Assembly: GCA_024278725.1 (NCBI GenBank)
Contig: JAJRSQ010000395.1
Coordinates: 1-5,958 of the forward strand
Length of the DNA stretch: 5,958 bases
Source of the DNA: Chloroflexota bacterium
Lineage (GTDB): Bacteria; Chloroflexota; Anaerolineae; 4572-78
Direction: 5' to 3'
Part shown: positions 1 through 5,958 of the stretch, one piece after another
How the letters are laid out: every line of letters starts with the position of its first letter
Numbering within the stretch: the stretch's first letter is position 1
Translations under genes and position numbers: made by a program
The notes under the pieces: model-generated
The model's database searches: none
What the model saw: the letters and a program-made list of their open reading frames with translations, nothing else
Told to the model about the DNA's origin: nothing

Positions 1-2422
1 GCGGGTCGAAAGCGACGATGGCATCATACAGGCTGGCGGCGGTCATATCGGGCAATTCCGCACAACTGATGACCATATCAATCGGCGGGGATGCGTGCCG
101 CAGCAGTTCCAACCCTTTTTCCCCCGTTATTTCAGCAAAAGCCACATAACCCACATTCTCCAAAATACGGCGAACCACATTGGCGCTCAGCGCGTCTTTT
201 TCCAGCAACAAAATGCGTTCATTGCCGCCGGGAAGCGCTTCCGGGGGATGGGGGATATCGCCGCTCGTCGCACTCTGCCGCAATGCCGGAAAATACAGGG
301 TGATGGTGGTGCCGGTGTTGACTTGACTGGACGCCTGCACAAATCCGTGCAATTGTTTCACCAGCCCGAAGACCATTGCCAACCCCAACCCACTGTTGCG
401 ACTGGGCAGCTTTGTGGTGAAAAACGGCTCGAAAATGCGGGAAAGGTTCTCCGGCTCGATGCCCACGCCGGTATCACTTACGGAAATTTGCACATACTCG
501 CCGGGAGCAATGTCGGGATGGGGCGAAGAGGCGGCATCAAACTCGACAATTTTGGTGCTGATGGTCACCACGCCGCCCTCGGGCATGGCGTCGCGGGCAT
601 TGAGGGCGATATTCGCCAAAATTTGCTCCATTGCGCTCACATCGCCGCGGATGATGGGGGCGGCAGCGGTCAGTTTGGTACGCAAGGTAATCTCCACCCC
701 TAAAAATTGTTTCAGGAATTGAACGCTGCCGGCAACCAGCCGGTTCACGTCCAACGGGTGAATATTGAGCGATTTCCGGCGCGAGAAATAGAGCATTTCC
801 TTCACCAGCGCCGAAGCGCGATTCGATTGCTCGCGGATGATGTGCAAATCGCCGTGCAGTTTGCTGTCCGGCGGCACTTCCGACATCGCCAAACTGCTGA
901 GCGCGGTGATGGCGGTCAGAATGTTGTTGAAATTGTGTGCAATCCCGCCCGCCAACTCACCGACGGCTTCCATGCGCTGGGCGTATTGCAATTGCTCTTC
1001 CAGTTGTTTGCGGGCGGTAATATCGCGGATGATGCCGTGTACGGTGGGCTTACCCTTGTAGATGAACTCCGAACTTGACAGCTCAACCTCAAACTCGCGT
1101 CCGGTTTTGGCGTTCCGCACGGTCAATTCAATCTGGGGGAGCATAGGGATGCCGTGCCGCCGTTTTTCAGCTTCCGCCAGCATTTTATAGCGGCTATCTT
1201 CGGCAATCAGTTGTTCGTACACGTTGAAATCAGGGTCATTCAAATCCGCCAACGTAATGCCGAACATCTCCTCGAAGCGCGTGTTGACGAATTCATAATG
1301 GCTTCCCACCAGCAAATAAATCGCGTCCGCAGAATTTTCAACCAATGCCCGATACTTCATCTCTTCCGCTTTTAACGCTTCTTCGGCATAACGGCGTTCC
1401 GTCAATTCTGCCTGCACTTGGTCGAATAAACGGGCGTTCTCAATGGCGATTGCCGCCTGCGTCGCCAAAACCTGATGCGCTTCCAACTCCAGCGCATGGA
1501 ATGGATGCTCTTCGCCGTACGCCACATTCATCACCCCCACCACCCGCTCCCCAACTTTGAGGGGGATACCGATAATGGCGCCTTCGCGGTTGAATTCGTA
1601 ATCCGTACCAAAAAGAGGGTGGGTGCGCATGTTGGTCACAACAATAGTTTCGCCGGTTCGCGCCACCGTGGCGGTCAATCCATTTGGGCGCACCGATGTG
1701 AACGGGGTGTCGCGGTGACCATCCGTCCACAATGCCGCCCCGAAGGACAGCGTTTCCCCGTCATACAAAAAAATGTGAGCATTCAGCGCGTCCCCCGCAT
1801 CGCTCAGCGAGAGTGTCGCGCGGAGGATTGCATCGAACACGGTTTCCAGCGAGGCTTGCTGCGAAAGGGTTTGGGTCACCGTTTGGATAGCCCGAACTTC
1901 GTGCTCCAAAATACTGTTGCGCCGCAATCGCCCCAGGTGCTCAATGACCAGCCCGATGAAACGCCCGGTGGTTTCCAGCAATTGACGGAGCAGCGGGTGG
2001 AGGGTTTCATCAACAAACCAAATATTGATGAACCCCAAAAAATCGCCGTTTGCCCGGAGCGGAAGGCTGAAAACTTCCGTGGCGCCGATGGCGGCGGCGC
2101 GGTAGCGGGTGGGTTCATCCACCTGCGTCCAATCGGAAAAGAGTATCGCCCGTTTTTCCGCGAGCATCATCTGCCACAAAACACATTCGGCGGCATTCAG
2201 CACGGGGGGAGGAGACAGCACCGCCGCGTTGCCGATGCTCGCATGGCAGCGCAGTTTGTCGCTGGTACTCAAATAGAACCACAATTCGGCGTGGGGTGTG
2301 CCAAACAAGGCGGAAAGTTGCGGCAAAACGACGGTGGTCAGTTCATGCAATGAGGTACACGCTAAAATGCCGGTGGCAAAATCATTCAAATTTTTGGCGC
2401 TGGGAGAAGACATGGTTGACAT
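1..2422 (-). CDS. Hybrid sensor histidine kinase (GAF-GAF-PAS-HisKA-HATPase-degenerate REC), C-terminus cut by window edge
   Basis: A signal-transduction kinase expected to autophosphorylate a His in response to a ligand or redox cue. No signal peptide or membrane segment is visible, so it is probably cytoplasmic. The minus frame is open for 807 codons to the left edge. Domains by residue: GAF-like 8-165; GAF about 185-335; PAS 356-475, ending in the usual R-D-I-T at 466-469; HisKA about 476-550 with GGIAHNFNNIL and phospho-acceptor H496; HATPase_c with N-box N608, G1 motif DTGVGI starting at D650, an FEPFFTTK F-box, and G2 G678-L-G680; receiver from E735. The His motif resembles HPK4-type kinases. 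Oddities: H496 is followed by Asn, and the receiver has E741-K742 for the acidic pair and C787 for the phospho-Asp. An in-frame TAA at 2444-2446 limits the start to GTG 2428, ATG 2422 or ATG 2413. I chose ATG 2422, but none has a Shine-Dalgarno site. It is divergent from aceE. Its signal and partner are unknown, and further domains may lie beyond the edge. Confidence 0.93.
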   Translation of the reverse strand, partial: MSTMSSPSAKNLNDFATGILACTSLHELTTVVLPQLSALFGTPHAELWFYLSTSDKLRCHASIGNAAVLSPPPVLNAAECVLWQMMLAEKRAILFSDWTQVDEPTRYRAAAIGATEVFSLPLRANGDFLGFINIWFVDETLHPLLRQLLETTGRFIGLVIEHLGRLRRNSILEHEVRAIQTVTQTLSQQASLETVFDAILRATLSLSDAGDALNAHIFLYDGETLSFGAALWTDGHRDTPFTSVRPNGLTATVARTGETIVVTNMRTHPLFGTDYEFNREGAIIGIPLKVGERVVGVMNVAYGEEHPFHALELEAHQVLATQAAIAIENARLFDQVQAELTERRYAEEALKAEEMKYRALVENSADAIYLLVGSHYEFVNTRFEEMFGITLADLNDPDFNVYEQLIAEDSRYKMLAEAEKRRHGIPMLPQIELTVRNAKTGREFEVELSSSEFIYKGKPTVHGIIRDITARKQLEEQLQYAQRMEAVGELAGGIAHNFNNILTAITALSSLAMSEVPPDSKLHGDLHIIREQSNRASALVKEMLYFSRRKSLNIHPLDVNRLVAGSVQFLKQFLGVEITLRTKLTAAAPIIRGDVSAMEQILANIALNARDAMPEGGVVTISTKIVEFDAASSPHPDIAPGEYVQISVSDTGVGIEPENLSRIFEPFFTTKLPSRNSGLGLAMVFGLVKQLHGFVQASSQVNTGTTITLYFPALRQSATSGDIPHPPEALPGGNERILLLEKDALSANVVRRILENVGYVAFAEITGEKGLELLRHASPPIDMVISCAELPDMTAASLYDAIVAFDP

Positions 2423-2430
2423 AGTCACAC

Positions 2431-2437
2431 ACCGGGT
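2431..2437. repeat. ACCGGGT copy 1, candidate operator on the kinase side
   Basis: The 7-mer ACCGGGT has arms ACC/GGT around a central G. It lies about 12-18 bases downstream of the predicted kinase transcription start. An identical copy in the same orientation sits at 2514-2520, 83 bases away. A role as a regulator site is inference only. Confidence 0.25.
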
Positions 2438-2455
2438 CGAATTTTACACATTTTT

Positions 2456-2484
2456 ATTGTATCTATTTTTTCTAAATTTGTCAC
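2456..2484 (-). promoter_or_regulatory. Predicted sigma70-type promoter of the histidine kinase gene
   Basis: Read on the minus strand, a -35 box GTGACA (2484-2479, five of six consensus bases) is separated by exactly 17 bases from a -10 box TACAAT (2461-2456, five of six). Transcription would begin near 2449, giving a leader of about 27 bases before ATG 2422. The spacer is AT-rich. The -35 box overlaps that of the opposing aceE promoter. This is seen in sequence only. A weaker alternative -10, TAAAAT at 2446-2441, has no matching -35 box. Confidence 0.55.
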
Positions 2485-2506
2485 TTATCAAAAGTTGGTG
2501 TACAAC
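2478..2506 (+). promoter_or_regulatory. Predicted sigma70-type promoter of the aceE-aceF operon
   Basis: A -35 box TTGTCA (2478-2483, five of six consensus bases) is followed after exactly 17 bases by TACAAC (2501-2506, four of six). The start would fall near 2513, giving a leader of about 100 bases before aceE, which contains a hairpin. The -10 box forms the right arm of a small inverted repeat, GTTG-GTGTA-CAAC (2494-2506). A second -10-like TAGAAT at 2538-2543 lacks a convincing -35 box. The call rests on consensus similarity alone. Confidence 0.45.
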
Positions 2507-2513
2507 ATCCACT

Positions 2514-2520
2514 ACCGGGT
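2514..2520. repeat. ACCGGGT copy 2, candidate operator on the aceE side
   Basis: An identical 7-mer to the one at 2431-2437. It lies just after the predicted aceE transcription start, 8 bases beyond the -10 box, so the two copies bracket the back-to-back promoters. A match this short could be chance. Confidence 0.25.
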
Positions 2521-2554
2521 TTTATTCTCAATGTTGATAGAATGTTTACCCACA

Positions 2555-2578
2555 AACGGCGCCTTAATTGGCGTTGTT
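2555..2578 (+). promoter_or_regulatory. Hairpin in the predicted aceE 5' leader
   Basis: Arms 2555-2563 and 2570-2578 pair over 9 bp, with two adjacent G-U pairs (2558-2575 and 2559-2574) around a TTAATT loop. Only RNA pairs fully, since the G-U positions are mismatches in DNA, which suggests a structure in the transcript rather than a protein site. It ends 37 bases before the aceE ATG and 22 bases before its ribosome binding site. No T-run follows, so it is not a standard intrinsic terminator. Its role is unknown; a stabilising or regulatory leader element is possible. Confidence 0.4.
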
Positions 2579-2600
2579 CCCATTTACAACAAACGCACAC

Positions 2601-2606
2601 AGAAGG
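2601..2606 (+). promoter_or_regulatory. Ribosome binding site of aceE
   Basis: AGAAGG lies 9 bases before ATG 2616. It decides the start: an in-frame TTG at 2568 would add 16 residues but has no Shine-Dalgarno site, and its first bases lie within the leader hairpin. Confidence 0.8.
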
Positions 2607-2615
2607 GATTTTAGA

Positions 2616-5300
2616 ATGACTGACGCATCAATCCATCCCCAATCCGAACAGGAACTGGAAAATCAGGAATGGCTTTATTCACTGGATTATGTTCTGGAAA
2701 ACAGCGGCGCGGAACGGGTCAATGAACTGCTCCATCTGCTGGAAATTCATGCCCAATCCAAAGGCGTGGAGATTCCGTTTTCTGCGAACACACCGTATGT
2801 TAACACCATTCCGGTCGAAAAACAAGCGCCATTTCCCGGCAGCCGCGCCATCGAGCGGCGCATCAAAAGCATCATCCGCTGGAACGCGATGGCGATGGTG
2901 GTGCGCGCCAACCGGGAAGAAGCGGGCATCGGCGGGCATATTTCCACCTTTGCTTCCGCCGCCACGCTGTATGAAGTGGGCTTCAACCACTTTTTCCGCG
3001 CCCCAACGGACGACCATCCGGGCGATTTAATCTATTTTCAGGGGCACGCCTCGCCGGGCATCTACGCCCGCGCCTTCCTCGAAGGGCGGCTTTCGGTGGA
3101 GAAGCTGGAGAATTTCCGGCACGAACTCCGACCACGCGGCGGGCTGTCCTCCTATCCCCATCCGTGGCTGATGCCCGATTTTTGGCAATTCCCCACCGTG
3201 TCGATGGGCTTGGGTCCCATCCAAGCCATCTACCAAGCCCGATATATGCGCTATCTGGAAGACCGGGGGCTGAAAGAACCCTCGGACAGCAAGGTGTGGG
3301 CATTCCTGGGCGATGGCGAAACGGACGAACCGGAGGCGCTGGGCGCTATCACGCTGGCGGCGCGGGAAAAACTGGACAACCTGATTTTTGTCATCAACGC
3401 CAATTTGCAACGGTTGGATGGTCCCGTGCGCGGGAACGGAAAAATCATTCAGGAATTGGAAACGATTTTCCGGGGCGCAGGCTGGAACGTCATCAAAGTG
3501 GTGTGGGGGAGCGACTGGGACCCGCTCCTCGCCGCCGACACGGACGGCAGGCTGGTCAAACGGATGAGCGACGTGGTGGACGGCGAGTATCAAAAATACA
3601 CCGTTGCCGGCGGCGCGTACATCCGCGAGCACTTTTTCGGCGCCGACCCGCGCCTGCTGGAGATGGTCAGCCACCTGACCGACGAACAGCTTTCCAAATT
3701 GGGGCGCGGCGGGCACGACCCCGCCAAAGTTTATGCCGCCTACAAAGCCGCCGTGGAAACCACCGGCAAACCGACCGTCATCATCGCCAAAACGGTGAAG
3801 GGATACGGCATGGGCGAGAGCGGCGAGGGGAAGAATATCACCCATCAGCAGAAGAAACTGAACGAGGAAGAATTGGCGGCGTTCCGCTCGCGGTTCGGCA
3901 TTCCCATTTCGGATGAAGATGTCGCCAGCGCGCCCTTTTACCGCCCCGCCGATGATTCGCCGGAGATGAAATATCTGCACCAACAGCGACAACGGCTCGG
4001 CGGGTATCTGCCCGCGCGCCGCCCCACCGAAACCTTCATCACCACCCCTTCGGAAAAGGTGTTCACCGAATTTTATGAGGGCACGGGCGACCGGGCGGTT
4101 TCCACCACCATGGTCTTCGTGCGGATTTTGTCGAAATTACTGCGCGACAAAGATTTGGGCAAGCTGATTGTCCCCATCGTCCCCGATGAGGCGCGGACTT
4201 TCGGCATGGAAGCGTTGTTCCGGCAGGCGGGCATTTACGCGCACAGCGGGCAACTGTATGAGCCGGTCGATTCGGACAGTCTGCTCTACTATAAAGAAGC
4301 TAAAGACGGGCAAATTCTGGAAGAGGGCATCAACGAAGCCGGTTCGATGTCGTCGTTCATCGCCGCCGGCACCGCATACGCGAATTATGGCATCAACACC
4401 ATCCCTTTTTTCATCTATTATTCGATGTTCGGATTGCAGCGCGTCGGCGATTTGGTGTGGGCGGCGGCAGACCTGCGCACCAGAGGGTTCCTCCTCGGCG
4501 CGACGGCGGGGCGCACCACCCTCAACGGGGAGGGGTTGCAACATCAGGACGGGCACAGCCATGTGCTGGCGTCCACCATCCCCACCCTGCTGGCATATGA
4601 CCCCGCCTTCGCTTACGAGCTGGCGGTCATCATCCGCGAGGGTATTCGACGGATGTACGAAGAGTGCGACGATGTTTTTTATTATATCACCGTGCAGAAT
4701 GAGAATTATCCGATGCCGGAAATGCCCAAACGGAAGGGCATCAAAGCGGGGATTTTGAAAGGAATCTACAAATTCAAAACTTCCCGCAAACGGCGCGCGA
4801 CCCATCACGTGCATTTGTTCGGCAGTGGTTCCATCATGAATGAAGTGCTGAAAGCGCAGAAAATGCTGGAAGAACGATACAGCATTTCCGCCGATGTGTG
4901 GAGCGTGACCAGCTACAAAGCGCTGCGACAGGACGCGCTGGATACGGAACGCTGGAATATGCTCCACCCCACGGAAACGCCGCGGAAATCGTATCTGGAG
5001 CAAACTTTTGCCAACGAAAAACCGGGCGTGTTCGTCGCGGCGTCGGATTATATGAAGGCGCTGCCGGACGGAATTGCCGCCTGGCTGCCCGGCAAGCTGA
5101 TTTCTCTGGGCACGGACGGTTTTGGGCGGAGTGAAAGCCGCACCGCGCTGCGCGATTTCTTCGAGGTGGACGACCGTTTTGTGACCCTGGCGGCGCTCTC
5201 GGCGCTGGCGCAGACCGGGCAACTGGAACCGGATAACGTCGCCGAGGCGTTGAGCGATTTGGACGTCAATCCCGAAAAAATCAATCCGATGCACGCCTAA
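2616..5300 (+). CDS. aceE: Pyruvate dehydrogenase E1 component, homodimeric type
   Basis: It catalyses thiamine diphosphate-dependent decarboxylation of pyruvate and reductive acetylation of the E2 lipoyl groups, the first step of the cytoplasmic pyruvate dehydrogenase complex. The protein has 894 residues, close to the 887 of E. coli AceE, which it matches end to end from memory. The cofactor motif GDGETDEPE is at 232-240 with N263 and Q265, so D233, N263 and Q265 correspond to the Mg2+ ligands D230, N260 and Q262 of E. coli. Other active-site counterparts are present: H108 (H106), H144 (H142), H410 in the mobile inner loop (H407), E525 in PDEARTFGME (E522), E574 in EGINE (E571) and H643 in HQDGHSH (H640). 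The N-terminal E2-binding region and the C-terminal domain with LGTDGFGRS are intact, and the protein ends in NPMHA. It is the first gene of an operon with aceF, 21 bases downstream. A two-subunit alpha/beta E1 is excluded by the single long chain. Nothing suggests loss of function. Confidence 0.98.
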   Translation: MTDASIHPQSEQELENQEWLYSLDYVLENSGAERVNELLHLLEIHAQSKGVEIPFSANTPYVNTIPVEKQAPFPGSRAIERRIKSIIRWNAMAMVVRANREEAGIGGHISTFASAATLYEVGFNHFFRAPTDDHPGDLIYFQGHASPGIYARAFLEGRLSVEKLENFRHELRPRGGLSSYPHPWLMPDFWQFPTVSMGLGPIQAIYQARYMRYLEDRGLKEPSDSKVWAFLGDGETDEPEALGAITLAAREKLDNLIFVINANLQRLDGPVRGNGKIIQELETIFRGAGWNVIKVVWGSDWDPLLAADTDGRLVKRMSDVVDGEYQKYTVAGGAYIREHFFGADPRLLEMVSHLTDEQLSKLGRGGHDPAKVYAAYKAAVETTGKPTVIIAKTVKGYGMGESGEGKNITHQQKKLNEEELAAFRSRFGIPISDEDVASAPFYRPADDSPEMKYLHQQRQRLGGYLPARRPTETFITTPSEKVFTEFYEGTGDRAVSTTMVFVRILSKLLRDKDLGKLIVPIVPDEARTFGMEALFRQAGIYAHSGQLYEPVDSDSLLYYKEAKDGQILEEGINEAGSMSSFIAAGTAYANYGINTIPFFIYYSMFGLQRVGDLVWAAADLRTRGFLLGATAGRTTLNGEGLQHQDGHSHVLASTIPTLLAYDPAFAYELAVIIREGIRRMYEECDDVFYYITVQNENYPMPEMPKRKGIKAGILKGIYKFKTSRKRRATHHVHLFGSGSIMNEVLKAQKMLEERYSISADVWSVTSYKALRQDALDTERWNMLHPTETPRKSYLEQTFANEKPGVFVAASDYMKALPDGIAAWLPGKLISLGTDGFGRSESRTALRDFFEVDDRFVTLAALSALAQTGQLEPDNVAEALSDLDVNPEKINPMHA

Positions 5301-5307
5301 CAGCCCC

Positions 5308-5314
5308 GAAGGAG
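5308..5314 (+). promoter_or_regulatory. Ribosome binding site of aceF
   Basis: GAAGGAG lies 7 bases before ATG 5322, a near-ideal Shine-Dalgarno site. The 21-base gap after the aceE stop contains no promoter or terminator, which supports co-transcription. Confidence 0.85.
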
Positions 5315-5321
5315 CAGAAAA

Positions 5322-5958
5322 ATGGTTGAATTCATCCTGCCCGAATTGGGCGAAAATGTACTTTCCGGCGATATTGTCGCCATTCATATTGCGGCGGGCG
5401 ATACCGTCAAAAAAGACCAGATTGTGCTGGAAATTGAAACCGATAAAGCAGTGCTGGATGTGCCGTCATCCATTGAAGGGACGGTGACGAAGGTGCTGGT
5501 GAATGTGGGGGACACCGTTTCGCCGGGGCAGCCGATTTTCGCGGTGGAAGCCACCACGCTGAACGAGCCTGCCCCCTCCATCCCGCTGGTGGAACCCGCC
5601 GAGCCGGAACCGCCCGCGCCGCCCGCCGAACCGGCGACACCGGCGGCGGAAGCGGAACCCATCCCCACCGAACCGGCTGATTTTGTGTTCGAGCTGCCCG
5701 ACTTGGGCGAGAATATCGTCACGGGGATGGTGGTCAGTGTGGCGGTGGAGAAGGGCGCGCAGGTGAAAAAAGATGATACGGTGCTGGAGATTGAAACCGA
5801 TAAAGCGGTGCTGGATGTGCCCGCGCCAGTGGACGGCACGGTGCTGAAAATTCTGGTGGCGGCGGGGGAAGAAGTGACGCCGGGACAAAAGGTGATGATT
5901 TTCTCGGCGCTGGTGCCGGTGGCGGAAAAAACTTTGCCCGCCCCGGAAATATCCACAC
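5322..5958 (+). CDS. aceF: Dihydrolipoamide acetyltransferase (pyruvate dehydrogenase E2), N-terminal part, cut by window edge
   Basis: This is the core subunit of the pyruvate dehydrogenase complex. Its swinging lipoyl lysines take the acetyl group from E1 and deliver it to CoA. The visible 212 residues hold two lipoyl domains: 1-76 and about 120-197. Each carries the motif ETDKAVLDVP, with lipoylation sites at K42 and K161. A Pro/Ala/Glu-rich linker at about 77-119 joins them, as is usual for flexible E2 arms, and a second linker appears to begin near residue 198. The peripheral subunit-binding and catalytic domains would lie beyond the right edge. The two lipoyl cores are nearly identical in DNA as well as in protein. 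Position directly after aceE makes pyruvate dehydrogenase E2 much likelier than the E2 of 2-oxoglutarate or branched-chain complexes. A lipoyl-bearing E3 cannot be fully excluded from this fragment. Confidence 0.92.
   Translation, partial: MVEFILPELGENVLSGDIVAIHIAAGDTVKKDQIVLEIETDKAVLDVPSSIEGTVTKVLVNVGDTVSPGQPIFAVEATTLNEPAPSIPLVEPAEPEPPAPPAEPATPAAEAEPIPTEPADFVFELPDLGENIVTGMVVSVAVEKGAQVKKDDTVLEIETDKAVLDVPAPVDGTVLKILVAAGEEVTPGQKVMIFSALVPVAEKTLPAPEIST
5424..5464 (+). repeat. Internal repeat in aceF, copy 1 (core of lipoyl domain 1)
   Basis: This 41-base stretch encodes the lipoylation hairpin around K42. It matches 5781-5821 at 39 of 41 positions, and both differences are silent third-codon changes (GAA/GAG and GCA/GCG). 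Confidence 0.9.
5781..5821 (+). repeat. Internal repeat in aceF, copy 2 (core of lipoyl domain 2)
   Basis: The second copy of the 41-base element, encoding the hairpin around K161. It starts 357 bases after copy 1, exactly 119 codons, which is the period of one lipoyl domain plus linker. Confidence 0.9.

Noticed and set aside
95..703. Plus-strand open frame of 202 codons opposite the kinase HATPase and receiver region
   Set aside because: The minus strand reads through the N, G1, F and G2 boxes of a histidine kinase in one continuous frame, so this is a shadow.
1475..2353. Plus-strand open frame of 292 codons opposite the kinase
   Set aside because: It is the antisense shadow of the kinase GAF domains. 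The protein is low in recognisable structure and the opposite strand gives clear GAF motifs.
2298..2537. Plus-strand 79-codon open frame running into the intergenic gap
   Set aside because: It overlaps the kinase start and both predicted promoters, has no ribosome binding site, and its hydrophobic tail only reflects AT-rich DNA.
2555..2578. Hairpin as an intrinsic terminator
   Set aside because: There is no T-run after the stem on either strand, and it lies between a promoter and the gene it serves.
2568..2615. TTG start giving a 910-residue AceE
   Set aside because: It has no Shine-Dalgarno site and lies in the leader hairpin. ATG 2616 has AGAAGG at proper spacing and gives the usual family length.
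3027..3992. Minus-strand open frame of 321 codons opposite aceE
   Set aside because: It is an antisense shadow of the thiamine diphosphate-binding region of aceE.
5301..5321. Possible separate promoter or terminator between aceE and aceF
   Set aside because: The gap is only 21 bases and is occupied mainly by the aceF ribosome binding site.
4137..5387. Minus-strand open frame of 416 codons opposite aceE
   Set aside because: A long antisense frame caused by GC-biased codons. It matches no family I know, while the plus strand is unmistakably aceE.
5384..5956. Minus-strand Ser/Thr/Gly/Ala-rich open frame resembling a low-complexity surface protein
   Set aside because: Its repeats are the reverse complement of the duplicated lipoyl domains and Pro/Ala linker of aceF.
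1..5958. Mobile element, CRISPR array, tRNA or rRNA
   Set aside because: I saw no transposase, terminal repeats, regularly spaced repeats or RNA gene signatures. Almost all the DNA is accounted for by three genes.

Overview
The window comes from a bacterial genome. It has a moderately GC-rich coding style, a bacterial gene order and Shine-Dalgarno sites in front of two of its three genes. It holds a divergent pair of transcription units separated by an AT-rich gap of 193 bases. I cannot fix the phylum from sequence alone. A soluble GAF/PAS hybrid kinase next to a homodimeric-type pyruvate dehydrogenase would fit several groups, including Chloroflexota and Proteobacteria, and I make no firm call.

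Left part (1-2422, minus strand): a large cytoplasmic hybrid sensor histidine kinase, cut by the left edge. It reads without interruption for 807 codons as GAF-like, GAF, PAS, HisKA, HATPase_c and the start of a receiver domain. The ATP-binding half looks intact. The receiver appears degenerate: Cys replaces the phospho-accepting Asp, and the acidic pocket reads Glu-Lys instead of Asp-Asp/Glu. The residue after the phospho-accepting His is Asn rather than Asp or Glu.

Middle (2423-2615): the divergent control region. I see two sigma70-like promoters pointing away from each other, whose -35 boxes occupy almost the same bases. Two copies of ACCGGGT lie outside them, one just beyond each -10 box. 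A 9-bp hairpin lies in the predicted leader of the right-hand operon.

Right part (2616-5958, plus strand): aceE, complete, encoding the 894-residue homodimeric-type pyruvate dehydrogenase E1 with all the active-site residues I checked conserved. After 21 bases and a strong ribosome binding site comes aceF, encoding the E2 dihydrolipoamide acetyltransferase. It is cut by the right edge after two lipoyl domains. E1 decarboxylates pyruvate on thiamine diphosphate and reductively acetylates the lipoyl lysines of E2, which passes the acetyl group to CoA. The two genes almost certainly form one operon, and an E3 gene (lpd) may follow outside the window.

There are no RNA genes, mobile elements, CRISPR arrays or clear terminators. 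The region is mostly ordinary metabolism. The points worth a second look are the degenerate receiver of the kinase and the tightly overlapped divergent promoters.
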